Assembly: GCF_000764305.2 (NCBI RefSeq) | Contig: NW_025942347.1 | Span: 62,001-126,000, forward strand | From: Hyalella azteca | Taxonomy: Eukaryota; Arthropoda; Malacostraca; Amphipoda; Hyalellidae | Reading direction: 5' to 3' | DNA length: 64,000 nucleotides | Translations under genes and position numbers: made by a program | Shown: positions 47,816-60,909 of the stretch, piece by piece | Numbering within the stretch: position 1 is the first letter of the stretch | How the letters are laid out: each line of letters begins with the position of its first letter | Notes under the pieces: model-generated | Seen by the model: the letters and a program-made list of their open reading frames with translations, nothing else | The model's database searches: none | What the model was told of the DNA's origin: nothing

Positions 47816-50732
47816 CTTTGTTGATTCCAGGTGTCAGCGGAACTTGAAGATTAAAAATTGGTCGACTCGGAGCGCTTTCAGACAATAAGGGGTACATGAC
47901 TTCTATCGCCTACACTTGGTGAAAATTTTAGATGTTTTAATGCATGCCTTACTCCCCAATAGATACCAATTTTGCAGTCAGTTCAAATTATTTTCCTTTG
48001 TGGCAATTGTTAATTATTCATTCCCTGTTGAACTCCCTTTTGGCATTAAGTATTCGTACCCTTTTGGCGCAGATACCTTAACAATGCCCGCGACCTTCAG
48101 AACACACAAAAAAACACGGAAATTTGCTACCCTAGGCATCGAAAATTCAGAAAATATTTGCATGTTTCTCTCCGTGAAGATTTTTTTCTGTTCTTCGAGC
48201 AAAATAATTTGCCGAATTCGCTGCCTATATTGAGTTTAATTACAACCATCTTGAATTAGAAAGCAACTTTAATGAGTATCATTAAATATGAGCAAAACGA
48301 CCCCACGTAGGCTTCCGACCATCTTCCTGTTCATGAGCCAGCAAAAGCTCTTAAAGGCTAACCTAGCAATCTTCAGCTCCAGTTGATCTATGTTCTAGGT
48401 TTTTTTCGCAGGTGCAGACCAACTTTTTGTAGCCTCATCATGGCCCGATGTCAAGGGCATCAATGGGAGGTCTCAGCAAACAGATTGTCTTCAGCTAGCG
48501 TGCTCGAAAGGACAAGGAAGTGATGATTGCGAGAATTTCTATGCTGTTGATATTTTATTATTATAGTAGCTGGCGACACAACTTGTAGATTTGACGAGTT
48601 GAATCTTCTCTCTCGTGTGAGTGTAATAAAAATAATATGGGCATAACCAGTCAGCTTACTCTATTACCTACAATTATTGAACGTTGCACCAACGAAAAGG
48701 TTTAAATGAAACGCACCAGTGGAAGTAACTACTAAAAAAAGTGTACATTCTATTTTAATATCACCTATATATCCTTGACTCGGCGTAACGTTAATGGTTG
48801 AAGCTGTAAACATGCGATTCCAGAAGATAATTCCTCTGGTCAATCTATTAATTTTTTATCTAGTGATCTGAACTAGGCAACAATAAATAACAATTCAACG
48901 CACAACTAACCGTCATTACATTTTTAGCCATAATAATTAAATCATTGACAATGCATTCCAAATTGTTTAATAATTTACATAAATATTGAAAAGCCATGCA
49001 CCACAAATGTATCCCCCTCCAGTAATGAGCTCAATGCTCCTGAGCTTCAAGGCTTCCTAAAGACATTCAAGAGAAGAAAGAAACCCCAGGAGTCAAAACC
49101 TTCGCTTTAGCGCCGCTCTCCAGACTTGGCCTAAAAACTTTCAACGGCTGCGGCGATTTCGAGGCCTCAAGAAAGACGAGTTAGTAGGTCGGTCAGCAGC
49201 CGGTGCAAGGAAAGAACGATCATAAGTTGACTCCTCTTCATCAGAAACATAAGTAGATGACGTGTTCAAAATACCAGTTCTCAAATTTCTATTAAGTGTA
49301 AGTTTGATTCAGATTTTATAAATATTCTGGCTGAGCGTTTGGAAGTAAGTACGAAGCTTATGTGATGAACGTCTTAGTTGGATTGCAGAGAAGTAATAAA
49401 AAGCAAAAATTTTCACGCTGTAAAAGGTTTCAAGTAGCGTTTACTGGAGAGAATTTACGGTTTGAGAAGTCATCGATTATCTTCTTCCATTTGAGAGATT
49501 ATTTACATCAAATAGCTTGCTACCTTATTAACCGAGTGAATCTATTGCACGTAAAGCAAATTATGCATCCCCATAACCAGAAAATCAAGACAACGATGAA
49601 AAATATAATGCGAAATGAATCACGAAAAAGACACTTCGTGACCTCATACCTCCGTCTCCGACGAAAGAGAAAAGAAAGTGACAGTTTCTCCGAGCAACTT
49701 TCTATCATTTGGAGGTAGTTTTACCGTCTCTATCTTGCTTTAAGTGCGCTCTATTTAAAATTTATGCACTAATCAAATGAGCTCTGACAAGCTATCATAA
49801 ATGAGGGTAGCGAAAACCAAATAAACAGAAACAGACAATCATCATTATACATGCAGTTTGCTCATGAGACATCTCAGTTTCAAATTACAATTAACATAAT
49901 TGTGAATAATTACTCTGGTAGTTGGAGTCTTTTTTTTTGTTTAATTTCTGTCTATGAAAGCGAGAGGTCAAACTAAATCCAATTGGCACAATCTAAATTT
50001 ATTCTAAATCTTATTCTAAATCTTATCAGAAATCTTAGAACGGAGTCTAATTATGCGACAGATGTTATTGCATACATTTCAAACAGTTTTTTATACATAT
50101 AGCAGTGAATCAGAAAATTTCACTGGTAGCAGTTATGGACGAGAAAGATGCTGGAAACAATAATGACCATGATTTACCGATTTTTATTACAACATGCCTA
50201 CAAAAAGTTGGCAGGAGAAACAAAAATTGTAAGTCCAATCATTCTTAGTTAATTGACACGCCTTCCCCTTCCATGCAATCAGGTGGACAAAGTTCCAGAG
50301 AACTTCAACTCATCGCATACAAGACAATTGAGTAAACCAAGTCCGCGACGAGTAAAGTCTGAATTAGTAAAATAAACTAATCACTACAGGTAAAATTCAC
50401 GTTAATTGATGCAAATCATATCAAAAAGAAATTTTTACTTGGAAAACTGAGAATGAAAAGAAAATACACGTAATTGTATGCAAAAAGTAGCGTGGTACGT
50501 TTACTCTTTTATGGCCTGAATTTCTAATTGCCAGCCTGTCACTTGGTCCGCATTGCCTAATTCAATATTGCAACCTTACAGTGAAAATTAATTCCAAATT
50601 CAAAACATTTCTAACATTGTTAGAGAGAAGACAAGTGTCTCATAAGGCTGCCCAGTATAACATTCTTAACACTGAGATTTTCTTTATAAATTGAATCGTC
50701 GAAATAAACAAGGCTGGTTCCGCTGCAATCAG
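47816..50732. other. No supportable gene; some long open frames
   Basis: Around 47916-48233 both strands are open (105 and 62 codons), and 49362-49718 holds a 118-codon plus-strand frame. None shows a domain, and both-strand openness suggests composition. A patch at 48300-48500 and another at 49000-49240 are GC-richer but without clear exons. Confidence 0.45.
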
Positions 50733-50819
50733 TTTCAAAGCGATGCAAGGTTCAGAGGAGCTTTTGTGTCTAGCCAACGGTGCAACCAAAGCGTGGCGCA
50801 ACTGCGCACCGGCTGTAAG
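50733..50819 (+). CDS. Possible plus-strand exon of 29 codons
   Basis: An acceptor-like CCGCTGCAATCAG (AG at 50731-50732) and a donor CTGTAAG|GTAATA outline an 87-nt GC-richer segment. It is open in frame 1 as FQSDARFRGAFVSSQRCNQS then VAQLRTGCK, phase 0 at both ends. The acceptor has a poor pyrimidine tract. No family is recognised. Confidence 0.18.
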
Positions 50820-51003
50820 GTAATAAGCAACCGCGCAGTGCGAACAGTCATTGAAGTCGGATCCTGTGCAAAGTTAAACTGAATGAATTAAGTTTCCTGA
50901 TATTAAATATCTGCTATTCATCCTACACGATGTTCTTAGAATCAGGTTCCGTCTTTTTCGCCTGGGAAGCTTATATTGACTTCTATGGGTATTCACTAAG
51001 AAA

Positions 51004-51063
51004 CATTTGTTGTTGTGTTCATTAGCATTGTCATTTGTTGTTATGTTCATTAGCAATGTTATG
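51004..51063. repeat. 30-bp tandem duplication
   Basis: ATTTGTTGTTGTGTTCATTA, ending GCATTGTC, is followed at once by a copy reading ATTTGTTGTTATGTTCATTA and ending GCAATGTT. Confidence 0.85.
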
Positions 51064-52047
51064 TGCTTGTGTCCAAGAATGTGAATAGAGAATGAATAAT
51101 CAGACTTTGGATGAAATTGATCAGACTTTACTCTAACTAAATTGCACTTAACGTAAATAATATTTGAAAGATAAGAATATGAGCTTAATTAAATCTGACG
51201 GTAAAAATATCATTATCTAGCAATAATAAATGAAATTGGATCGGAAGATAAATTTCATTGGAATGTGGAATCTGAAAGATGAATTCCATTCCAAGGTGCG
51301 AAAATAAGATGAAGAAGAAGACTGAAATTACAGTGATGAAAGGAAAAAATTAAAGATTTTACGATTGTCAATACTGTTTATGTTTTGCTATACAAATAGA
51401 AGAGCTGAATTGTAATTGTCGTTCCTTGAACATTAATTGAGTGTTAATGCAGTCTATTGACCAGGGCGGTTTATTAAGATACTCATTCAGTCACTATACA
51501 CGATGCACTTAAATTTTCAAAACACACATGGATTACTATGTATCATGTGTTGAAATTTCTGAAAAATAATCGGACATTTTGAAAATAAACTCATTAAATT
51601 TCTTCCCAGTCTTCCCTCAATTCAGAACAGCATGCGAAATTTCGTTTAACATTTTGTGATCATCAAATAATAATGTTGTCAAAAATATAGTTTTCATTAA
51701 TAATAATCGTGTCGGATGCACTTGATAGATTTTAATGTCAAGTATCTCTCGGTTTAACTTTCAGAAAAACTTCCAGAAAAACTTGAAATCCTTGGTTGTG
51801 TGGAAGAGAAAGTAACGATGAAAGAAGTATTGTTGTTGGTCACATCGCGGTGCTTTTTTAACATCAAAACAACTTTTGAGATACTGTGCACTAGGAATAT
51901 AATTTATTTTTCCCAGAATTATCTAGTGATGTGTATCGGTTGAGTGACGTTGAAATTTGATGGATATAAAATTTTGGTTCTCACGTATTTTTTAACTTAT
52001 ACTTTGACAAAACTTATCCTCTGCCAACTGTTTCGTTTACGATCGAG

Positions 52048-52145
52048 TATGTCAATAATATTATTGAATATTGATAGAGTACGTCAATATTATATTATTC
52101 AATAATATTATTGAATAATATTATAATATTATTATATTATTATTG
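52048..52145. repeat. AT-rich nested inverted repeats
   Basis: GTCAATAATATTATTGA and related AATATTATT motifs occur repeatedly in both orientations, forming several overlapping palindromes. Confidence 0.75.
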
Positions 52146-55111
52146 CTCGTTGAACCACCCCAAATGTTACTTAATTATGCCGCTGGCTTCACATGGTCGA
52201 GTTCGTAGCGGGAGATGCGTTGTTGCGATGTTCCACACGAGGTCACTGAAGTTTTTGCGATCAGATGTTACAATAATAGAGACGTGTTATCTCTGTCTTT
52301 CTTCCGCATGGACACAGATTTGGTTTCAAAATCAATAACAGCTGTCAACTTCAAATTTTAAAAATAGAGTAACAACAGGTCTATTATAGTTGATCGCGAT
52401 TCTCTATTAATAGTAGGAAATTAATGTCATAACGATAATTACCGAGAAAATGTGAATGTCATTACGCAATTGAGATCGGCGACGGAGCGTAATGAGCAAG
52501 ATGGTTTGTCAGTGAAACGTGAAAGTGTTCTGAGGAAATTACGGAACTAAAACTGATAGAAATTGATATTAGGTATGGAAATTCGTCCATCGAATCAAAT
52601 AAGTTAAGAGAATTACGATCATCAAAGCAGAAAATACCCAATATATTTATTTTCATGTGTAATTAAAGAGAATTTAAAATAATAATCGATTCGTTGAATA
52701 AATATTGAATATAAAAATTTGCTAACTTCAGAGAGACAGAGAGTCATAATCAGAGTTTTGCGAATTTGGTGGATTTCAGTCAAGAATAATAATTTCGATT
52801 TGTGTTAATTATTAGAAAATTTATTATTCTAGACCCAATGATTTTTTAATCGAGTGCTATGGAACATGTACTACCGGTGACATTGCATAAATTTCACTAA
52901 TATTAGAATAGTAAATTCAATCCATCTATAGAGTTGGTTGCTTTTAAACTTCCTCAAAGCGGAATAAATAAATCACATTGAGGAGATGTATTGTCTGGAT
53001 TTATCGTGGACCGGCGGGACCAGGTATTTGTGTGGCGTGTTGCAGCTATTACAAATCGTTGCCATGTTAATTGTTCTTTGCCTATATACATCCTCATAAA
53101 GTGAAAAATTCATGTTAAAATATTTCAAACTCAATAGTCTTTGCGTACCACCTGAATATCCCTGCGTACCAATAATGCCACGCGTACCACAGTTTTGGAA
53201 GCTCTGTTCTAAACAAAGACTCAAAGGTAAGATGAAGAGGTAAGATTTTAATGCCTGAGTGCAACTAAACATTGTGGCAACTGCTAGCGTGACGGAATGG
53301 TAGCAGACCTCGTAACAATGTTTACGAATTATCACAGTGCGTGTTTGTTACGTAAAGTAAAATTGCTGGTTAGTTTAGGGAATTGAAGGTTATAGATCAG
53401 ATAAAAAGCAGGCATGGTCTGCTAAACAAGAGTTCATTTTGCTTCTCATTTAAAGGAGAAAGGAGTCACTCTATAGTGTTTATTCCAGTCTGGTGATTTC
53501 CTGTCGAACTGAGAAAAAGACGACGGTTTGTTTTCCGTAATGAACACTACGGAAGCCGCTCAAATTATTTATACCTTCTAGATCGCACTAAATATAATGG
53601 CGGATCAGGAAAATGTACGTGGCAACGAATAACTTAAAAATTGATTGAATGATTATATTAGTAGGACATGACTGTCAAATTCAACTCATTTGAGTAAATT
53701 AAATAGGAACCTCAACGTAAATGCGTAAAACGCAATTAAATAGAAGAAATTTCAGCGTAAATATATGCAGTAGAGAGGATGTTTAGGACTTTGTTCCTGT
53801 AACGGCTACGTTGAACACAAAATCCAACTGCAGGCTCACCCGACGGCTGAGTTCGCCCCCTTCTCGTCAAGAATTATACCCTATATATCCTGATTAATAC
53901 CCATAACAACCATTAGAACGAGAGAAGTACATCGCCGGCAGGAATTGTGTTGAAACTTGATTCTTGGATAGCCTCAAGATGTGGACTGGCAGGTCATTAA
54001 TATATAGGCCATCAGTTCGCTATGACCTCTTTCTCACAGGATGATTGGAATTCACACTGAGGCCATGAAATATAGGCGTTGATGTTCTATAGAGCATCTC
54101 TTTCTACATCATTATAATCACAATGAAAATTTATTTCAATTCGTGATATTACGATACATTAACATTTTTTCGACTTCCGTCATGATTGATGTCTGTTTAT
54201 GAACCGTAACGTATACTAATATGTACAGTAAAAAATACATTTTTCATAATCAATGCTGGAGCAAGGCACCTCCTGATTACTTTTACATTATGGCGATAGC
54301 AGTCTAGGGGAAGGACCTCATTAGTTAATTTTAAAAAACAGTATTACAATAAGAATTTAGTAAGAATCATGTAATTGTCAACTCTAAGAACAATATGGAG
54401 GTTAATGGAAAGACTGTAAATAATTAACTAGTCACACAAATAGACGGAGAGATAAAGAGCAGAGATTCTCTAATATCCTCATGTACATTATATTGATAAA
54501 TTAACTGATGAGGATAATAAAGATAAAGAGAACAATAACGAATCAAATTGTTCCAGGTTAAAGAGGCCAATAGAAAAATTTTGAATATGAAATGTTTATT
54601 TTTAAAACTACACTCGTGGCGCACACGCTGCCGCGCGGTTACAATCTACCAACTGATGTATCTAAAAAAGTTATACAACACAACGCATTTTCAGACAGAA
54701 CCATTTACTTAGTTTATAAGGATGACTATTAATTAAGAGGAAAATTATTTCAAATGAGTTAAGAAAATCAAAGATGAGCTAAAGAAAATTCAGGCTAGAA
54801 AATAAAAACCTTAATTTAAATAAACAAGTAATTATTAAATGATGTGACGATCATAACTCACTTATGAAAAATAGGATTCAAAATGATGCAATAAGAATAC
54901 TAGGGAACAATCAGATAAACAGTAACAATTTCTTTAAGTTGTTACAACCTGCATAGTATCAGTCATGAAGGATCACAGAATTAATCTTTATTGTAGAGAA
55001 TCTATATTTGTCAAATGTATTATATTTTAAATACCTAGTATGATTGTTCATGATCCAAGAAATATTTTCTGTTTTTGATCTTAAGACTGAGTATAACATG
55101 AACCTACCTAC
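52146..55111. other. No supportable gene
   Basis: Open frames at 52973-53335 (120 codons, minus) and elsewhere are Cys- and Ser-rich without recognisable pattern. A GC-richer patch at 53790-53960 has a minus-strand GTGAGC after CGTCGG, but no convincing exon body. Confidence 0.5.
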
Positions 55112-55335
55112 ATGGGAGATTGTAATAGCACCCAATTTGTTGCAGCTTTCGATGACTTTCCAATGGTTGACAAGCCTCCAGTAATTCATCAATCCTATAC
55201 ACAATCCGAGGCGGTGGGAAAAATGTGTGCAACATTGAATGATGATTCTAATAAGCGATACATCGAATTACTCTTGGTTTCTTTGAGAGTGCGAGGAATA
55301 CAACGGCTCAACCATGAGCGGGATGAGTGCTTCAG
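55112..55335 (+). CDS. Possible exon: ORF ending exactly at a CAG|GTGAGA donor
   Basis: An ATG at 55112 opens 74 codons. It reads MGDCNSTQFVAAFDDFPMVD onward and includes LNDDSNKRYIELLLVSLRVR. The frame reaches a consensus donor, TTCAG|GTGAGA (intron from 55336), with two bases left over. The upstream in-frame stop lies about 15 bases before the ATG with no acceptor between, so this would be a first coding exon. Composition is fairly protein-like. The opposite strand is also partly open (54959-55204). No family is recognised. The 12-bp array starts about 15 bp into the proposed intron. Confidence 0.28.
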
Positions 55336-55349
55336 GTGAGAAGAAAGTT

Positions 55350-55600
55350 TCGACCTAGATCAAGATTTGGATCAAGACCTAGATCAAGACTTGGATCAAG
55401 ACCTAGATCAAGACTTGGATCAAGACCTAGATCAAGACTTGGATCAAGACTTAGATCAAGACCTAGATCAAGACTTAGATCAAGACTTGGATCACGACTT
55501 AGATCAAGACTTAGATCAAAACTTAGATCAAGACTTAGATCATGACTTAGATCATGACTTAGATCAAGACTTGGATCAAGACTCAGATCAGGATCAGGTC
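55350..55600. repeat. 12-bp minisatellite, about 20 units
   Basis: GATCAAGACTTG alternates with GATCAAGACCTA and GATCAAGACTTA, giving a partial 24-bp higher-order period. As 12 is a multiple of 3 and units lack stops, several frames stay open through it. They would encode DLDQ repeats or Arg/Ser-rich RSRLGSRP repeats. I treat these as by-products, since nothing else supports a protein. Confidence 0.93.
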
Positions 55601-56304
55601 AAAAAAAGGAGCTACATTGAGCTTCATTTAAGTCAAAGCTCATGTAATTTAAAGGTAACGACTAGAGGCCAATGGCTTAGGCAGCACGAAAGCTGAACTT
55701 TTCTAATCCACGAGACGTTAGCATTCAAGTCCAACGAAACATAAATGCAAATTTTTAGCCTCGGAGCCCAGAAAACAATTCTACAGCCTTGATCTGCATA
55801 TTCTGCAAAGAAAAAGTCAATTTCCGATTCAAATAAATTCGTTCAACCGGTCAACAAAGAAAGATTTGTCTTCAAGAAATACAACACGAAAGGAAAGTAT
55901 CGGAGTGTGAGTCGTTGCTCTTTGTTCCGTGTTAAACTTGACATTTGGGCAAGGCCTTCTAGTGGTCAGAGGTCATTTGCACAAGTTCGCGAGTGAGCGT
56001 GAAATTTACGGCAACGTCGGCATAGCCCAGCATGAGAAGTCATTTCTATATTTACCAGAAATTATATTGGTATCTCTTATACAGACTTGTAATTTAATCT
56101 CTTATACAGAGATTAGTACATTGATATTTTATTGGTATCTATTATTCAGAATTTTACTTTAAACATAAAATTAGTTTTCTTTAGTTTAAAGACTGAACGT
56201 TGATATAAAGATTTCATTTTTATTAGTGCCATTTAATGCATGCGTCGGTCCATTACGCAGGAAACACGAGGATCTATTAGGAATAAATTAAATTTCAACA
56301 TTAG
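55601..56304. other. No supportable gene
   Basis: AT-rich, with a short repeated TCTCTTATACAGA (56073 and 56098) and a chance 77-codon frame. Confidence 0.5.
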
Positions 56305-56395
56305 ACAGGAGTGTGCTGTGGGAGTGAACACATTTAACAGGAGTGTGCTGTGGAATTGTACACATTTAACTGAAGTGTACCGAGGTTGAGCTACT
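56305..56395. repeat. 32-bp tandem repeat, about 2.8 units
   Basis: ACAGGAGTGTGCTGTGG starts at 56305 and 56337, and a diverged third unit (ACTGAAGTGTACCGAGG) starts at 56369. The interval is exactly 32 bp. Confidence 0.88.
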
Positions 56396-57199
56396 GTTGG
56401 ACTGTATTATGTAAGAATGTAACATATCAAGCCTATTTACTTGTATGAAAGAGAGCGGTACACTGCCAGGCGACTGTCATTAGCGGCATCCAGACCGTGT
56501 ACGTGTACTAATCCAGCCCATCTCACACTAGAAACTGTAGAGGAAAATATACAAGCATCAGGAATATAAAGTCAATATTGAATAGATGAATATCGGGGAA
56601 GAAAATATTGAATGGCTTAGAGGTGCAGGTAAGAAATGGAAAAACTGAGTAGACGAATGCAAAAATAATTAAAAATGAGTATCGAAGGAAAGATTGTTAA
56701 ACAAATTAAATCATTTTAGGCACATATGAGATAATCAGTTAATTTAATGGTACTTTTCACGAAACCTAAAATTGTGAATGATCAAACAGGTTTCTGAGAT
56801 GAATGAGTAATGCACCAGTGTACCTTTGTATGATTTAAATAGTTAAATGAGTTACATTAATTGATTTAAATTCCAAAAAATTAAAATGCCAATTAAAAAA
56901 TTTATAAACAAAAAGTAAAATATAACTAATGGTTTTATTACTTTTTGTTAGCAAAATAATGAGCTATTCAATGATAAATACAAAAACGAGCGAACAAACC
57001 TAGCACGTGAAAATTTAGGACGTAAATGACGAAAAAAATTGTTTCGCATTCTAGATTATTCCGGACGACTTTGTTATAACGTGATATAGAGAATTTTTCG
57101 TAATTTAATAAAAACTCTTAGCGTGAAAACTGAGAAAGATTTTAAGATATATATGCACAACAACTATATATAACTAACAACTATAACTATAACTTAACT
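56396..57199. other. No supportable gene
   Basis: AT-rich sequence without recognisable features. Confidence 0.55.
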
Positions 57200-57305
57200 A
57201 TATGGACAACAAGTGAACTAAAAGTTGCTTTATATGCACAACAAGTGAACTAAAAGTTGCTCTACATGCACAACAAGTGAACTAAAAGTTGCTCTATATG
57301 CACAC
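57200..57305. repeat. 32-bp tandem repeat, three units
   Basis: ACAACAAGTGAACTAAAAGT, followed by TGCT(T/C)TA(T/C)ATGC, starts at 57206, 57238 and 57270. Confidence 0.92.
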
Positions 57306-60300
57306 ATCTCTGGCAGGTGAACAACATTAAACATGAGCTCAGCAAAAATAAAAATCAAATAAAGCAAACATCGACGATGATCAGAGAAGGGAAAGCCAGA
57401 TTTTTTGCCCTTTTGAGGTAGAGTGAATGACTCAGCAAAACGATCCAAGTTCACGGAGAGAATCTAACGGCAATTTTGGTGGGAGAGAGTGCATTAAATA
57501 GCAAATTTTCTCATATACAGAGTATACTGGCTTGCAATATATAATCAAATCGAAAGGACACTACGCATCGAGATGAAGCGGGTAATGTGCAAGACTAATG
57601 TGTCAAAATCCTCTTGATTAATCCAGGCTTAAATACAATCTTTTTAAAAAATTCGTAAAAGAAGATCATTTACACGTAAGTTTCTCAAGTACTGACAGCA
57701 TATGTTCGTGTGGTTGACTCGGATACAAGTTATGTGGGTCACAATGCCAAGTCGCCATATGGTCAAGTCACACATGCCGGCCCACTGTCCCGAGTTCTAA
57801 ATCATAACAAGTGTCACTTCTCTGTGTTACAAGAGCACAACATTCAGGTCAAAATATGTCGCCTAAGAAATTTCGAGTCGGTAATCTGGTGATAATTACC
57901 TAAAGTTAAACATAAGGTAAAGTTAAACACAAAGTTCTAGTTAAATATAACTTAAAGTTAAAAACACTTTGCAAATCTCAACATAATTGCTCGAGGTGAA
58001 TCTGGACATAATTGTTCGAGTCGTGTTATCAATGCAGCAGGTAAGACTTCATCGAACATCCGCTGCTCTTTAAGCTTTAACGTAGTACAGGTTTTCACGA
58101 TTTTGAAGCCCGCATTAATTTAAGTTGATTTCCATCAACAATTGCTTATAGAACTTTAATTTATTTGCGTTGCTTGGTTTCTTCTATACTTTGCAATCCT
58201 TGTTGAACTATTGGCGTGCGCAAGACGACCAACGCATCCACTTATGCCTTTGTTAATTTGAATTTCGTAATATGGAGTTTTGAGTCTCATGAAGTAATGA
58301 TATGATAATTATTTCTTTATATTATATGTAATATTATAATATGGAGTCTTGAGTCCTGATAATGTAATATTGTATGCGATCAACATACAATTAATTCCTA
58401 ATTTTCAAACGTCGCGTCTAATGAATGAAAAAACCTAAAAATTTCAATTCCGTGACTTACGACGTTCTTAGAATACCCGACCGTAGATATTTTTTGTGTC
58501 TCTATTTGAATTTAATCTGATATTTTTGCCCCACGTGTCATTGAACTACAATGATAGACTCGCGCCTTTTTCTTATTCTGCATGAAGCTTCGCAGTAAAT
58601 GTGGACTGTCTAAACACTAAATAGGGTGATTTGATAATGAATCCTTGGTCCAAGATCCTACTATGAACTGTAATTTAATTATTATGATCTTACTGTGACG
58701 AGAGAGACGCTTTGTCGTGAGACTATGTTATATGGCCGCATTTTCTCGTGATTGCTGATTGAAGCTTGCGAAGGAACAATTTTTTTGTTAAGCTAACTAT
58801 TTTTTCTGTCATTTCACTTTAAAAAATTTCAACGTCACTAAACCTGGAAACATGGAGCACAAGGATGTTCTGTGTTAAAGTATAAAAAAAATGTAAATTG
58901 GATGCTGAAATCCCTAATATTTTTACCCCATTTGATTCTCTACAGCAATTACGCATGATAAATATGTACGTAGTTCTGAAACTGGGCCGCAATCAATATA
59001 CTAAGCGAAAGTCATAATTATGTTTCCATAGCACGAACGTAAATTGTGTTTGACAGCGCATACGTGCCTGAAGCCCGTGCATGTGCTCTTACACTCAGAG
59101 AAATCAATGGGCCACAATGTCGAAATTGCGACACACTTTCTCAGCCACAGCCAAGGAGAGAGTGGACGTAGCACCAATAAGTCCTATTGCTGGCCCAAAC
59201 TGGGTCGCGATTACCTACATAAAATTGTCAAAAACTGCGTCGATTTAGACATTCAATCAACAAATAATTATTATTATACGGTAGAACGATCGTAACAACA
59301 CTACCATCATTTCTTTGAGTGTCGAGGATGCTTTAGCACACACCTACCCACTTAAGACGCGCGCCTCTCAAGGCTGTTGGGGCAAGGCCTGTATATAGTG
59401 AGCACCCCACGCTGTGTTCAAGGTCCCGCTGGTGCCTAGATAATTCCATGCTTGGAGCGAGGGCGAAATAGGCTACACGACGACATAATAATTAAAGTTA
59501 AATATTGAGATCGGAATTATTGTTTTGAAAGATATGGTACAAAAAAATTATTATTGAACGGTTCTATGATTAGTAACATGGTAAGGAATCTATGAAGATT
59601 ATCCACGTCATAATGAATGTTGAAATGAATAATTTAAAACATGGAAATCATTTGGTTAGAAGCCAGTTATTTAGCGACGAGCAAAAAAGTGTGATTTTTT
59701 CATTAACATATGTATTATAAACATGAAAGGGTAATAATATTACATGTTTGGGCAAATAGAAAATGACATTTCACTCGCCAGAAGCATGAAAGTGATCTGC
59801 CAAAACCAGGAAGAAACTCCGTTCGACTCATAAGAAAAAATAAGAAAATTGTTCATAAAAATATATTATGTGGTCTGCAAGCATGCATACAGTAAGAACT
59901 TCTGCCCAATTATATCAATCATAAAATTGTACAAATTTGTTGACATAGTAAACGATAATTATAAAGCCTCATAAATAACTCACTAGTGAATGAAGTCATT
60001 ATAAAATTGGTAGAAATCTGCTAGGCGTGTATGCAGCTAGTGGCATTAAAGTTAACCAGAGTAAAAATATCTGATATCAGAATGCAGTGGTGATATTGAC
60101 CCAATAATTTAAATTCATCGAATATATCGTCACAAAAGAGACAATACAAGTCTATTTTAAGAAAAAATAGATTTAATTTTGTCATGAGCATCGCTGAAAT
60201 GCATTTTTTGTGTATGGAAGAGCATACTTCCTCCATGTGGTCTTGCATACCCGCGCTGGATGCTGCAGAACACTTCCGTGTTCGAGTTGTCTACCTGGCG

Positions 60301-60641
60301 AGACGCATGTAGCCCCTATCCGTGCCCATGTCTTGGGGCACTCAGTGCTAAATATTATTTTTCATCATAACTATTTTCATCAACATAGATTTTCACGCCC
60401 AAATTTATTTTTAAGCTGATTCAGTAACTCGATTTTATAGGCCTCTGACACACCAATTTTGGTCCATCTTAACTCTTTAAAGAGTGCATTTTTTATGTCA
60501 AGAAATTCAACAAAGTCTTAAACATTTGAAGACTCATTTTAATTCAAGGTTTTTCATGTATGTAATAAACATAAAAATTAATACTTTATTATTTGAGTTC
60601 ACGTGTAGGAGAATAACTGGGGCAGCAAGAGATGTCTTTCC
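57306..60641. other. No supportable gene; small repeats
   Basis: Contains AAAGTTAAACA-type short repeats at 57900-57960, two GGTGAATCTGG/ACATAATTG.TCGAG units near 57980-58022 and AATATGGAGT(T/C)TTGAGTC at 58268 and 58338. GC-richer patches at 59040-59480 and 60210-60350 show open frames of up to 83 codons without domains. Confidence 0.45.
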
Positions 60642-60773
60642 CTATAGGCTACTTGCCAATTGATCTTGACAAGCAGGGATAACTATAGCAGTCACAGTGA
60701 CAAATGATCCATTGTTAGTGTTACAGTCTCCGTCACATTGACGACCGACAGTCTCTGTCAATAATTCGTCCAT
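60642..60773 (-). CDS. Possible small ORF, 43 codons, in a GC-richer island
   Basis: On the minus strand an ATG at 60773 opens MDELLTETVGRQCDGDCNTN followed by NGSFVTVTAIVIPACQDQLA and a stop at 60642. The first half is polar with paired cysteines and the second hydrophobic. The surrounding island (60600-60910) is less AT-rich than its flanks. It could be a remnant of a mobile element or a genuine short exon. No acceptor or donor is clear and I recognise no family. Confidence 0.18.
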   Translation of the reverse strand: MDELLTETVGRQCDGDCNTNNGSFVTVTAIVIPACQDQLASSL

Positions 60774-60909
60774 GTGTTTGAATTAATCTATTGACCACAT
60801 AACAACCGTACCTCGAACCCTAGTTTGCCCCATCCCCCATCACAAGCCTGGTGCAATGATCTCATTTCACCTTCACCCCTTCAGGCCATTGGTCAACATA
60901 GGCCCTGCA

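Noticed and set aside
55367..55696. DLDQ-repeat open frame of 109 codons as a protein gene
   Set aside because: It is explained wholly by the 12-bp array, and other frames are open through the same units.
56073..56110. Two TCTCTTATACAGA matches resembling the Tn5 mosaic end
   Set aside because: Only 11 bases match and the sequence then diverges, unlike the full 35-base match at 12244-12278.
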